This document shows, in pieces, positions 25,166-33,904 of a stretch of DNA of 64,000 nucleotides. The number at the start of each line of letters is the position of its first letter. The stretch's first letter is position 1. The stretch spans positions 1,364,001 through 1,428,000 of the forward strand of contig NZ_JAZDDH010000001.1 in the NCBI RefSeq assembly GCF_037081715.1, in the 5' to 3' direction. Below the pieces are notes generated by a model that saw nothing but the letters and a program-made list of their open reading frames with translations, was not told the origin of the DNA and made no database searches. Source of the stretch: Halalkalicoccus sp. CG83. GTDB taxonomy: Archaea > Halobacteriota > Halobacteria > Halobacteriales > Halalkalicoccaceae. Both the position numbers and the translations under genes were made by a program.

Positions 25166-26536
25166 ATGGAGCGCGTTGACGTTGCGATCGTCGGTGGCGG
25201 CCCCGCCGGAATGGCGGCCGCCGAGGCGGCCGCTCGGCGGGACGCGAGCGTCGTCGCCGTCGAGAAGGGGGTCCCACGGGCGGATCGCACGGAACTGGGG
25301 CCGGACTCGACGGACGCCGCCGGGATGCTCGATTACTGGGTCGATCTCATGGGCATCCCATTCGAGGAGATCCCCGACGAGGTCGTCCTCCGGGAGCTCG
25401 ACCGTACGGAGTTCGTCGGCCCCACCGAGCGCTGTACGATGTACTCGACCGGGATCGACTCCTCCTACCCCGGTTTCGGCTTCACCTTCGACCGGCCCCG
25501 AATGGACGACTGGCTGCGCGAGCGCGCCGAGGACGCCGGCGCCGAGTACCGCGTCGGAAGCGGGGTCAAGCGCGTCGAGAGCGATCTCTCCTCGGGCCAC
25601 CGCCACACCCTCACGCTCGGCGACGGCTCGGAGATCGAGGCCGAACACCTGATCCTCGCGGACGGCCCGCAGCGAAACGTCACGATCCCGACGCTCGATC
25701 AGTTCGTCCCCGCCGGGCGATCGATGAGTGACGTCCTCGGAACCCACGCGAACCACATCGCCTACCAGGAGCACCGTCGGATCCCCGAGGAGGTCTTCGA
25801 CGAGAGCGCGCTGAAGTTCTGGTGGGGGTACATCCCCGGGAAGACGGCCTACCCGTGGGTCTTCCCCAACGACGGAAACGTCGCCCGGGTCGGGCTGACG
25901 ATGCCGATCGGGATGGACCTCGCGGACGTCGAGAACCCCGAGGACTACCCGCTTTTGGACCCGGACGACGAGCAGCTCCCCTCGGGGGCGATCTACCTCC
26001 GACGCCTGCTCGAACGCGAGTACGGCGACCGCTACGACGTCGAGGAGGACTTCCCGCTCGTCTCCGATCGCGGGAAGCGCGGCGGTACCGAGGCGTACCC
26101 CATCTCCTCGACACGGCCGATCGACTCGCCGACGAGAGCCGGGATCGCCGTCGCGGGCGGCGCGATGGGCACCACCTCGGCGTTCCACGAGGGGGGCTAC
26201 CACGTCGCGGTACGTTCGGGGAGGATCGCCGGCCGGCTCGCGGCGATCGGCGACCTCGAGACGTACAACGACACCTGGAAGGGCGTCATCGGCGAGGAGA
26301 TAACGCGAAACGTCGCCATGGCGAGGATGGTCGAGGACTACACCCCCGCCGACTGGGACCGCACCTTCCGGACCGCCCGCAGGATGCTCGCGGAAGCACA
26401 GGGGCTCGAGATGCTGGACCGCAGGTTCAGCGCCGGGATCGACGCCACGCGGCTGCTGTTCGCCTATCGAAAGGCGCGCTTCGCGTTTCGCGGCGACCGG
26501 TACGTTCAGTTCCGCGAATCGGAGTACGTGCTGTAG
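25166..26536 (+). CDS. Geranylgeranyl-reductase-family FAD oxidoreductase
   Basis: A 456-residue flavoprotein. The N-terminal VDVAIVGGGPAGMAAAEAA binds FAD; the middle has WWGYIPGKTAYPWVFPNDG, and near the C-terminus GIAVAGGAMGTTSAFHEGG binds the ribityl chain. This is the digeranylgeranylglycerophospholipid reductase group that saturates archaeal lipid side chains, but haloarchaea have several paralogues, some possibly acting on quinones or carotenoids. A GTTTTAAG box A lies about 28 nt ahead of the ATG. Confidence 0.8.
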   Translation: MERVDVAIVGGGPAGMAAAEAAARRDASVVAVEKGVPRADRTELGPDSTDAAGMLDYWVDLMGIPFEEIPDEVVLRELDRTEFVGPTERCTMYSTGIDSSYPGFGFTFDRPRMDDWLRERAEDAGAEYRVGSGVKRVESDLSSGHRHTLTLGDGSEIEAEHLILADGPQRNVTIPTLDQFVPAGRSMSDVLGTHANHIAYQEHRRIPEEVFDESALKFWWGYIPGKTAYPWVFPNDGNVARVGLTMPIGMDLADVENPEDYPLLDPDDEQLPSGAIYLRRLLEREYGDRYDVEEDFPLVSDRGKRGGTEAYPISSTRPIDSPTRAGIAVAGGAMGTTSAFHEGGYHVAVRSGRIAGRLAAIGDLETYNDTWKGVIGEEITRNVAMARMVEDYTPADWDRTFRTARRMLAEAQGLEMLDRRFSAGIDATRLLFAYRKARFAFRGDRYVQFRESEYVL

Positions 26537-26598
26537 TCCGTCGGCTCGCTTCTGTATGGCGCCCCCGACCCGCCGAATTCCGATCGCCGTCGCCCCGG

Positions 26599-27885
26599 TT
26601 ACGCGTCGTCCGGCCGCGGCGTCGGAAACGCCCGATGGGCGCGCGGTGGAAGGAGGTAGTTGCCCCGACGACGGACGGTGAGGTACTGGAGGATGCCGTT
26701 GTTGGCGATCCGGCCGACGCCGCTCTCCTCGGCGACGTCCGCGCCGGTCATCGCCTCGCGGACGCGGACGAACTCCTCGATCTCGCGCTGGAGCGTGAGG
26801 AACTGGAGTCCGGGGCGGTCGTCGTCGGTCGTGTTGAAGTCCCGTCGCAGGAGGAGCGGTTCGCCGTCCTCGCGGGCGCGGGCGGCCTTCTGGGCGTGAC
26901 CGACGACGCCACGACTGCGGGCGTCATCGATCGTCGACGCGATCCGCTCGTCGGTGAGCGCGTTCGATTCCTCGAGCTTCTCGCCGTACTCGCCGACCAG
27001 GTCTTCGTTCGCGTGTTCGTGACTGAACAGCTTCGCGACGCGCTGGAACTGCGAGTCCTGCTCATACCACTGGCGGAGGTCGATCGCAAGCGTCGAGACG
27101 TGCTGGGTCGTCCCGCCGGCGAACGGGCCCTCGTCGATCGTCACGCGGTCCTCGGTCGCCTGGCTCTCCTGGAAGCCCGAGCGAAAGCCCATGAAGAAGG
27201 GTGCCTCCTCGTGGATCGGTTCGGAGTCGGGGACGCCCTCGACGTCCTGGTGCTCGGCGGGGAGGCCCGCGCCGACGAAGCCGGTGTGGCGCTCGCGCTC
27301 TGCAACGAGATCGGCGATCGTCGTCCCGACGGGCTCGCCGTTGACCTCCTCGACCTCGCCGAACAGCGCCTCCTCGGCCGCGAGGACGGGCTCGGGGTGG
27401 TCGCTCGCGAGGTGGATCAGGAGGTCGCCGGCCTCGAACTCCGGCTGCTCGAACTCCGTGAGGGCGGACGGTTCGGGCAGGTCGACACCCGCGGGTCCCT
27501 CGCCGAACCGGTCGAAATAGGCGGGGGTGTAGCCGACGGTGAACAGCAGGCCGTCGTGGCTCCGCTCGTAGGCGCGTTCGAGCGTTCGAAGCGCCGCCTC
27601 GAAGCGCTCCCGGTCGTCGTCGGTCGGATCGTTCGCGAGGGTCAGCGAAAGCAGGACGTGGTGTCTCGAGGGGACGATGTTCTCGTTCTCGTCGCCCGAG
27701 AGCACCGCGTTCCAGGCGTGCTGGCGCTCGGGGTGCGCGTCCGGGTCGTCGGTTCCCGACGGGATCTCAGCGCGCTCCTCCTCGCCGAGGTCGAGGCAGG
27801 AGGCGAGCGCGCTCGTGCCGCCGGCGGCGACCAGCGCCTTGAGATACTCGCGCCGCGGGAGGGCGTCGCGGTCGGGGAGCGTCAT
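26599..27885 (-). CDS. Secreted DyP-fold protein (diverged dye-decolorising peroxidase)
   Basis: A 428-residue protein. Near the N-terminus a twin-arginine-like PRREYLKALVAAGG precedes a lipobox-like SALASC (Cys29), so export by Tat is likely. The C-terminal third matches DyP peroxidases: a heme-side His in GVVGHAQKAARA, the LLLRRDFNTT turn, GLQFLTLQREIEEFV, and NYLLPP near the end. The DyP hallmark GxxDG (catalytic Asp) appears as GFRSG, with Ser in place of Asp. It may be a heme protein without classic peroxidase activity. The ORF order and length suit the family. Confidence 0.65.
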   Translation of the reverse strand: MTLPDRDALPRREYLKALVAAGGTSALASCLDLGEEERAEIPSGTDDPDAHPERQHAWNAVLSGDENENIVPSRHHVLLSLTLANDPTDDDRERFEAALRTLERAYERSHDGLLFTVGYTPAYFDRFGEGPAGVDLPEPSALTEFEQPEFEAGDLLIHLASDHPEPVLAAEEALFGEVEEVNGEPVGTTIADLVAERERHTGFVGAGLPAEHQDVEGVPDSEPIHEEAPFFMGFRSGFQESQATEDRVTIDEGPFAGGTTQHVSTLAIDLRQWYEQDSQFQRVAKLFSHEHANEDLVGEYGEKLEESNALTDERIASTIDDARSRGVVGHAQKAARAREDGEPLLLRRDFNTTDDDRPGLQFLTLQREIEEFVRVREAMTGADVAEESGVGRIANNGILQYLTVRRRGNYLLPPRAHRAFPTPRPDDA

Positions 27886-28317
27886 CGGATTCGAGTAGGG
27901 GCCACGCGAGGAAGTACCTGTTCTCCGCGGTCGCCGCGCCGGCCGCGAGCGTACGGCCGGGTCGGGACGCAGGGCTTAATCAGTCCGCGAGCGTAGCGTC
28001 GGGTGCGCACCTCAAGTCCCCGCCCGAGCATTCCCGTCAGGGAGCGATGACCGCGCGGAGAACCCGGGTGTGCGACATGCGGTCCGTCCGTGACCGTCAC
28101 GCGGAACGACCGCGAACGGAACCGCCCGGCACGAGGGTTTCCCGGCCGACGCGGCACGCCGCCACGGGATGAGGCCGGTCGTTAGTGTTCCGGGCGACAT
28201 CTTCGACGCTGTGAGATGGGGAGCGACCGCTCTCGACGCCGCGACGACACGCCGAACGATTCGGGTTCGGGCCGTCGAACGGACTATATGTGAGAGGGTC
28301 CTATTGGCGCCGTAGAG
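27886..28317. other. Gene-free stretch of about 430 bases
   Basis: No convincing ORF on either strand; the open frames have Arg-rich, low-complexity translations. A GGCTTAATC element near 27972-27980 resembles a plus-strand box A. It would start RNA near 28003 and could drive a small non-coding RNA, but I could not fold one convincingly. The right end contains ACTATATG (about 28282-28289), the box A of the next small gene. Confidence 0.4.
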
Positions 28318-28482
28318 ATGCTCGAACGACTCTCAGGGCTCTCGGACGACGTCCGCGAGGTCGTCCAGGAGTTCTTCCGCGACAACGGCATGCTCGGCTC
28401 CATCGTCGCCTTCGCGCTCGTTTTCGGTGCCGTCATGACCGCGGTGGTGATGGTCGTCCTCATCGCCGGTCTGCTGGCGTAG
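28318..28482 (+). CDS. Small single-helix membrane protein (54 residues)
   Basis: The frame starting MLERLSGLSDDVREVVQEFF has a charged amphipathic N-terminal helix, then one long hydrophobic helix (about residues 28-53) running to the stop. A box A (ACTATATG) lies about 30 nt upstream. Such one-helix proteins are widespread in haloarchaea; the function is unknown. Confidence 0.6.
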   Translation: MLERLSGLSDDVREVVQEFFRDNGMLGSIVAFALVFGAVMTAVVMVVLIAGLLA

Positions 28483-28532
28483 CGCCGGCGATCGATGGAA
28501 ACGACTTTTCGAGCCACGGCCGAAGCGCTCCC

Positions 28533-29873
28533 ATGAACGTCCAGCCAGTCGCCGATCTCACTCCCGAACGACGCCGCGCGCTGTTCGAGCGCGACGCCGG
28601 CATCGACACGGTTCGGAGCGACGTCCGCGGGATCGTCGAACGCGTCCGCGAGGAGGGCGACGTCGCCGTCCGGGAGTTCTCCCAGGAGTTCGACGGCGTC
28701 GACGTCGGAAACCTCGAGATCACGGACGAGGCCGAACGCGCCTACGAGGCGATCGACGGCGACCTCCGCGAGGCGATCGACACCGCCGCCGCCAACGTCC
28801 GGGAGTTCCACGAACGCCAGCGTCCCGAGGACTGGCGCGCGGCGTTCGACGAGGGCCGCGAACTCGGACGGCGCTTTCGTCCGCTCGATCGCGTCGGCGT
28901 CTACGTCCCCGGCGGCGCTGCGGCCTACCCCTCGAGCGCGCTGATGGGCGTGATCCCGGCGAAGGTAGCGGGCGTCGAGGACGTCCGCGTCGCGACCCCG
29001 CCAGCGAAGGAGATCAACCCCGCCACGCTGGCGGCGATCCACGCCGCGGGCGCCGACGAGGTCTACAGCGTCGGCGGCGCACAGGCGATCGCCGCGCTCG
29101 CCTACGGCACCGAGTCGATTCCGCCCGTCCGGAAGGTCGTCGGCCCCGGCAACCGGTGGGTGACCGCCGCGAAGGCCGAGGTCCGGGGCGACTGCGAGAT
29201 CGACTTCCTCGCCGGACCGAGCGAGGTGCTCGTGCTCGCCGACGGGACAGCTAGTCCAGAATTCGTCGCGAGCGACCTGCTCGCGCAGGCCGAACACGAC
29301 CCGAACGCATCGGCCGTGGCCGTCAGTGACGACCGCGAGACGGCCGAGGCGATCGTGAGCGAACTCGAGCGCCGCGTCGGGGAGCGAGAACGGGCCGAGA
29401 CGATCCGCGAGGCGCTCGCAAGCGACGCGAGCGGCGTACTCCTCGCGCGCTCGATGAGCGAGGCGATCCTCTTCGCCGAGGAGTACGCCGCGGAACACCT
29501 CTCGATCCAGGCCGACGACGACGAGACGATCCTGGAGCGGATCAGTAGTGCAGGAAGCGTCTTCCTCGGGCCCCACACCCCCGTCGCCGCGGGCGACTAC
29601 GCCAGCGGGACGAACCACGTGCTTCCGACCAACGGTCTCGCGAAGGTCACCGGCGGACTCTCGGTCGAACAGTTCCTCCGCGCGACGACGGTCCAGCGGC
29701 TCTCGTCCGAGGGACTCGACGACCTCGCGGACACCGTCGACACGCTCTCGCGGGCGGAGGGACTCGAGGCCCACGCCGAGAGCGTCACCGTCCGGCTTCG
29801 AGAGCGACCGGAACACGAGAGCGAAGGCGAAAGCGAAGGACGCGACGACCGCGAGCGCCTGCCCGAGGACTGA
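28533..29873 (+). CDS. hisD: Histidinol dehydrogenase
   Basis: A 446-residue enzyme catalysing the last two steps of histidine synthesis, L-histidinol to L-histidine with two NAD+. Recognised stretches are GVYVPGGAAAYPSSALM, SVGGAQAIAALAYGT, VVGPGNRWVTAAK, DFLAGPSEVLVLAD and the Zn/catalytic LLAQAEHDP and YAAEHLSIQ. Its start at 28533 is preceded by a CTTTTCG box A about 27 nt upstream, giving a leaderless transcript. The Glu-rich C-terminal tail (residues 427-446) is an extension of no known role. No other his genes are nearby. Confidence 0.94.
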   Translation: MNVQPVADLTPERRRALFERDAGIDTVRSDVRGIVERVREEGDVAVREFSQEFDGVDVGNLEITDEAERAYEAIDGDLREAIDTAAANVREFHERQRPEDWRAAFDEGRELGRRFRPLDRVGVYVPGGAAAYPSSALMGVIPAKVAGVEDVRVATPPAKEINPATLAAIHAAGADEVYSVGGAQAIAALAYGTESIPPVRKVVGPGNRWVTAAKAEVRGDCEIDFLAGPSEVLVLADGTASPEFVASDLLAQAEHDPNASAVAVSDDRETAEAIVSELERRVGERERAETIREALASDASGVLLARSMSEAILFAEEYAAEHLSIQADDDETILERISSAGSVFLGPHTPVAAGDYASGTNHVLPTNGLAKVTGGLSVEQFLRATTVQRLSSEGLDDLADTVDTLSRAEGLEAHAESVTVRLRERPEHESEGESEGRDDRERLPED

Positions 29874-29913
29874 GACGACACCCTTTCAGCGACGGCGGCA
29901 CGTCCTTCGACCG

Positions 29914-30909
29914 ATGAGCGACGTCGAGAGAAGCGAGGAGGGAGTCGTCGACCGAGCGGCACGGTGGGTCCTGTTCGACGGCTCGCGCTGGGCCGTCGCG
30001 GCCGCGTCACTCGTCCCGGTCGCGATCGTCCTCGGGTGGATGGCGGGGACGAGATTCCTGGTCGTGACCAACACCGGGCCGCTCCAGTTCCTGTTCAGCG
30101 CGTTCGTGGGCGGGAACTTCACCCTCATTACGGTCGTCCTCTCGGTCAACCAGCTCGTGCTCTCACGCCAGCTCGAGGCCCCCGGCGAGGTCCGCTCACA
30201 GATCGAGGACGTCCACGAGTACCGTGACGAGGTCGAGTCCTCTGCCCCGCGGGACGTCGCCCCCGTCTTCCCGCCGGAGTTCTTCCTGCTGTTGCTCGAG
30301 ACCGCGCGACGTCGGGTCCAGGATCTCGGCGGCCTGATCGTCGGTAACGCTCCCAACGGGTTGCGCGGGGACGTCGACGAACTCGTCGAGACGGTGACCA
30401 CGCGGATCGACCGGACCCACGAGCTCTACGAGCAGTCGGACACCGGCATTCTCGAGATCCTGATAGCGGCGCTGGACACGAACTACGCGGGACAGATCCG
30501 CGACGCACGGAGGATCAAACGCGACTATCGGGGGTCGCTTCCCGACCACGCGGAGGAGGGCCTGGACGAGCTCATCCACACCTTAGAGCACATCGACGTC
30601 GCGCGCCAGTACCTCAAGACGCTCTACATCCAGAACGAGCTCGCGCGCTTCTCGCGGATGCTGCTCTACGTCGGCGTGCCGGCGATGTTCGTCGCGGTCT
30701 GTGTCCTTGCCGCGTTCACGACCGAGCCCAACCTCAGGGGGCCGGATCCGATCTTCCGTGCCGTCGTCGTGGGGGCGACCGTGATCGGATTGATGCCGCT
30801 CTCGGTGCTGTTCGCGTTCGTCCTCCGGGTCGCGACGATCTCCCAGCAGACGATCGCGATCACGCCGTTCACGACGAGCCAGCAGGAGTCAGACGACCGT
30901 TCCGGCTGA
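29914..30909 (+). CDS. Four-helix membrane protein, paralogue of the one at 42075
   Basis: A 331-residue protein with two N-terminal hydrophobic helices (about 30-52 and 60-90), a long hydrophilic helical domain (about 95-245), and two C-terminal helices. It shares several segments in order with the protein at 42075-43157: VLSVNQLVLSRQLEAPGE against VTISQLVISQENGPLGE, YLKTLYIQNELARFSRMLLY against HVKTLYFEWSLIDLSQMILY, and RVATISQQTIAITPF against RVATIAKRTLAMGPL. The family is unnamed to me. The start at 29914 fits a CCTTTCAG box A 25-30 nt upstream. Confidence 0.7.
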   Translation: MSDVERSEEGVVDRAARWVLFDGSRWAVAAASLVPVAIVLGWMAGTRFLVVTNTGPLQFLFSAFVGGNFTLITVVLSVNQLVLSRQLEAPGEVRSQIEDVHEYRDEVESSAPRDVAPVFPPEFFLLLLETARRRVQDLGGLIVGNAPNGLRGDVDELVETVTTRIDRTHELYEQSDTGILEILIAALDTNYAGQIRDARRIKRDYRGSLPDHAEEGLDELIHTLEHIDVARQYLKTLYIQNELARFSRMLLYVGVPAMFVAVCVLAAFTTEPNLRGPDPIFRAVVVGATVIGLMPLSVLFAFVLRVATISQQTIAITPFTTSQQESDDRSG

Positions 30910-30984
30910 ACGACGGGCACTTCGACGGGGCCACGAGAGTCGGTGTGAGCAAACGTTTTGTACGACCGAATGAACAATGATATC

Positions 30985-31350
30985 ATGGGTGACGACAGGG
31001 ACGGACTGCTCATCCTCAGTACGATCCTTCTGTTGGCGATCGTCCTTCCCCTCCTGATCCTCGAAGCCCCCTGGCTGCTCGCGCTCGCGATGGTGCTGCT
31101 CGCGGGCTACTGGTGGCAGACGGGAGAGAACCCGGTGACGGCGACCGTCGAGGCCGTTCGGAACGAGCGGGAGTCGACTCCCCCCGGCGCGTCACGGGAG
31201 AATGCCGGCGACGACCCGGTAGCCGCCCTCCGGGAGCGCTACGCTCGGGGCCAGATCGACGAGGAGGAGTTCGAACGCCGGCTCGACCGACTGCTCGCGA
31301 CCGAGCCCGATGAACTGCACCGCGAGCGCGAACGGACGTACGAGCGGTAG
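30985..31350 (+). CDS. Small membrane protein with C-terminal SHOCT domain
   Basis: A protein of about 121 residues: two adjacent hydrophobic helices (about 8-45) followed by a linker and a SHOCT-like end (DDPVAALRERYARGQIDEEEFERRL). SHOCT domains are short oligomerisation modules at C-termini. ATG at 30970 and a TTG at 30958 are also in frame. I prefer 30985 because the TTTTGTA box A (about 30955-30961) is then 27 nt away. Confidence 0.7.
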   Translation: MGDDRDGLLILSTILLLAIVLPLLILEAPWLLALAMVLLAGYWWQTGENPVTATVEAVRNERESTPPGASRENAGDDPVAALRERYARGQIDEEEFERRLDRLLATEPDELHRERERTYER

Positions 31351-31397
31351 TGTGTGTGAGCGTCACAGTTAACCGCCTCGGGGATAGACGATAGCGT

Positions 31398-31760
31398 ATG
31401 AGCACCGAGACTGCCGCCGGCGCGAACCCGGAGATCCAGGTCTCCCCGACGGCCGCGGAACAGGCGTTGGACCTCCTGGAGGGCGAGGGCCTCGACACCG
31501 ATCTCGCCGGTCTGCGGCTGTTCGTTCAGCAGGGCGGCTGTGCCGGCCTCTCGTACGGGATGCGCTTCGACGACGAACCGGAGGAGGACGACACCGTCTA
31601 CGAACACCACGGACTGCGCGTGTTCGTCGACCCCGCGAGCATGAACTACATCGAGGGGAGCCAGCTCGACTACGAGTCCGGCCTGCAGGGCGCGGGCTTC
31701 CACGTCGAGAACCCAAACGTCGTCAGCGAGTGTGGCTGCGGCGAGTCGTTCCGCACCTAA
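31398..31760 (+). CDS. A-type iron-sulfur carrier (IscA/ErpA family)
   Basis: A 120-residue HesB/IscA protein with the three conserved cysteines: Cys48 in QGGCAGLSYGM, and Cys112 and Cys114 in SECGCGESF. These bind iron or a [2Fe-2S]/[4Fe-4S] cluster for delivery to apoproteins. A CAGTTAACC box A about 28 nt upstream supports the ATG. It is a single gene; no isc or suf partners are adjacent. Confidence 0.92.
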   Translation: MSTETAAGANPEIQVSPTAAEQALDLLEGEGLDTDLAGLRLFVQQGGCAGLSYGMRFDDEPEEDDTVYEHHGLRVFVDPASMNYIEGSQLDYESGLQGAGFHVENPNVVSECGCGESFRT

Positions 31761-31829
31761 CGAAAGCCCTCGCTCGGCGCTGGCACGCCTCGCTCGCCCT
31801 TTTCATTTCCGGCCAGGTACCGCCCAGTC

Positions 31830-31851
31830 GCGGCGCGTGATCACGCGCCGC
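31830..31851. repeat. 22-bp perfect palindrome after the Fe-S carrier gene
   Basis: The 11-bp arms gcggcgcgtga and tcacgcgccgc form a palindrome with no spacer. It lies in the 186-nt gap between two convergent genes, after an oligo-T run (31799-31806). It may be a bidirectional terminator element or a protein-binding site; without a loop it is more like a site for a dimeric protein. Confidence 0.45.
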
Positions 31852-31877
31852 TCCCGGGGACGCCAGCCTTTCCCCGT

Positions 31878-31906
31878 TCGCTTCGCGGCCGTCGGCCGCG
31901 AAGCGA
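31878..31906. terminator. 13-bp stem, 3-nt loop hairpin between convergent genes
   Basis: tcgcttcgcggcc and ggccgcgaagcga pair perfectly around the loop gtc. It sits about 40 nt beyond the stop of the minus-strand acetyltransferase, between it and the Fe-S carrier gene. The position suggests a terminator or mRNA 3'-end structure for either gene. Confidence 0.5.
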
Positions 31907-31946
31907 GGCCACCGCCTCGCACCGAACCGCCGTCGGCCACCGGTCG

Positions 31947-32753
31947 CTATCGGTTCGCTTCGAACCACTCGGTCGCGAAGTCAACCAGTTCACGCTGATC
32001 GATCAGCTTCGCCGTCGCCGCACCGACTCGTCCCTCGACGACGCCGACCTGCTCCTCGAAGGCCGTCCCGATCTTAGGGAAGTCCTCCGTGCTCGTCTCG
32101 ATGTCCTCGTATTCGAGGCGGACACGCTCGCCGCTCCGGACCACTGGAGCGCTGCTCGTGACCGTCTCTTTCGGTATCTCCGCCCGGTGTTCGGCCAGGT
32201 GAAGCGACGTGTTGGCGTCGTGGCCGACGCCCAGTAAGAGGATCTCTCCACCCCGCTCGTAGATCCGGGCGAGCGGCGATCCCTCGCCGAGCCCGTAGTC
32301 GAAGTCGTGATCGGCCACGATCGCCTCGGCCTCACTACCCCACGCCGCAAAGGAGACCTCGGGGTGGCGGCTCCGAATCACGTCGGGATAGTTTCGGAAA
32401 CACTCCGGGACTGCTCCTACGCCCCGCGTCGGCGTGACCGCGGGCCAGTAGACTGGCATCCCTTCCCGTATCGTCCCGATCCACTCGTCGGGAACCGGCG
32501 GGTCGGACCAGCTCGATGGCTCCGTGTACTGACCGGTATGGGTCGGCATCACCAGCGTCCCCGAGTCGGTTACGACCTCACGGAGCGCGTCACAGACCGC
32601 CTGCGGGCCGCCACAGGTCCATCCCAGCGCGTTTAGCGACGCGTGAACGAGCACCATCTCGCCGTCCTTGATACCGAGGTCCCGGAGATCATCGACAAGC
32701 GATGGTACCGTGTTCGGTTCGTTGATCCGCTCGATAGCCCGTTCCTCGCTCAT
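31947..32753 (-). CDS. Aminoglycoside N(3)-acetyltransferase-like protein (AAC(3)/YokD family)
   Basis: A 268-residue acetyl-CoA-dependent transferase of the AAC(3) fold. MVLVHASLNALGWTCGGPQ near residue 33, GTLVMPTHTGQYT, and RHPEVSFAAWG with its catalytic His, then LLLGVGHDANTSLHLAEH, are the family motifs. In bacteria members acetylate aminoglycosides; in archaea the native substrate is unknown and resistance should not be assumed. The start at ATG 32753 trims eight residues from the longest frame. Confidence 0.85.
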   Translation of the reverse strand: MSEERAIERINEPNTVPSLVDDLRDLGIKDGEMVLVHASLNALGWTCGGPQAVCDALREVVTDSGTLVMPTHTGQYTEPSSWSDPPVPDEWIGTIREGMPVYWPAVTPTRGVGAVPECFRNYPDVIRSRHPEVSFAAWGSEAEAIVADHDFDYGLGEGSPLARIYERGGEILLLGVGHDANTSLHLAEHRAEIPKETVTSSAPVVRSGERVRLEYEDIETSTEDFPKIGTAFEEQVGVVEGRVGAATAKLIDQRELVDFATEWFEANR

Positions 32754-32824
32754 GGCCGCGGCTCGTGGGGTCAACACTTCAACCTACTCCGAAACGCAGA
32801 ACGGACCGCCACCCGAGTTCGCTC

Positions 32825-33025
32825 TCAGTCCTGGACCTGGAAGGCGACCTCGAGGGTCGCCTGATACTCGGGCTCGTCGACGTTCTTCAGCTCGACGCCG
32901 AACTCGTCGACCTCCGCCCAGTAGACGTTCTCGAGCGTGTTCTGGGCGCGCTCGATCGCGTTGTCGGCGGCGTCGTCGAAACTCTCGGTGCTCGTCCCGA
33001 TCAGCGTGACCTTCTTGAATACCAT
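32825..33025 (-). CDS. Dodecin (flavin-binding dodecamer)
   Basis: A 66-residue protein of the dodecin family: MVFKKVTLIGTSTESFDDA, an amphipathic helix, then VYWAEVDEFGVEL, which carries the aromatic (Trp) that stacks on flavin, and a last strand. Haloarchaeal dodecins bind riboflavin in a hollow dodecamer and act in flavin storage and photoprotection. A box A (AACTAAGG) about 27 nt upstream supports the start. Confidence 0.93.
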   Translation of the reverse strand: MVFKKVTLIGTSTESFDDAADNAIERAQNTLENVYWAEVDEFGVELKNVDEPEYQATLEVAFQVQD

Positions 33026-33158
33026 AAGCAGGTAGAGGGTTCTACTGCACTCCCCTTAGTTCTGTGGCAACCGGTGCCGGCAGGTGACTTCTCGCCTGCC
33101 GGCGGACCGACGGCGACCATTCCGGGAATCGGATCGCTCGAACGAGGACGGAACTGCT

Positions 33159-33755
33159 CTACTGGGGAACCGCCTCGGTGCTCGCGGCGTCCGCACGGTG
33201 GGCCCGCAGGTGGTAGCCGAAGACGACCCAGGCGAGACCGTAGAGCAGCATCGGACCGGCCCACGGGCTGTCAACCCCTCCCATCACGTAGCCGGTGAAG
33301 GCGATCGTGAACGGGAGGCCGACGGGTAGCGCGGCGACCAGGAGCCACGCACCGGGCCGGGGGACCGCTAGTTCGTCGTTGCGCAGCATCGAGACGCCGA
33401 GGACGAGCGCCCCGATCATCGCGACGAGCAGTCCGAGCAGGAACCCGAGGAATACGATCTCGAAGGCGTAGTTAGCGATGGGGAACGAGAGGGCCGCGAC
33501 GATCCAGCCGACGGCCATGAGCCCGAACCCTGCCTTTGCGAGGGTGTCGAACCAGTGGCGTTCGCTCAGATGAAGCGCGGGGAGGCCCGCCACGAGGAGG
33601 AGCATCGCCGCCGCGAGGAACGGCGCAGCCACCGTCGACTGCTCGACGCTCAGGACGCTGTGCATCGCGACTCCCGAGAGCGCCAGCAATCCGCCGCCGA
33701 GCAGCGCGCTGACCGTGCTGATCCGCATCCACCGTTCGTCGCTCACACCCGCCAT
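33159..33755 (-). CDS. Polytopic membrane protein of unknown function
   Basis: A 198-residue product with six or so hydrophobic segments, short loops and a charged C-terminus (LRAHRADAASTEAVPQ). The motif FGYHL follows the last helix. No family recognised. The start at 33755 (MAGVSDERWMRI) was chosen for its box A (GTAGTTAC) about 27 nt upstream. Confidence 0.65.
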   Translation of the reverse strand: MAGVSDERWMRISTVSALLGGGLLALSGVAMHSVLSVEQSTVAAPFLAAAMLLLVAGLPALHLSERHWFDTLAKAGFGLMAVGWIVAALSFPIANYAFEIVFLGFLLGLLVAMIGALVLGVSMLRNDELAVPRPGAWLLVAALPVGLPFTIAFTGYVMGGVDSPWAGPMLLYGLAWVVFGYHLRAHRADAASTEAVPQ

Positions 33756-33904
33756 CCGATTTCGTTGGTACCGAACCATTGTAACTACTCGACTCTCGCT
33801 GGATCGACGGCGCCGACTCCGCTAGAATCGCTTCTATACTGGATTTTAACCGTATTAACCGTTCCGGGGTGGATGATAGCACGACGTCGTAGCTCGGAGG
33901 CGAC

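Noticed and set aside
27886-28317. A tRNA or C/D box RNA in the gene-free gap
   Set aside because: No T-arm GTTCRA motif in correct context and no paired C and D boxes; only isolated GATGA-like matches.
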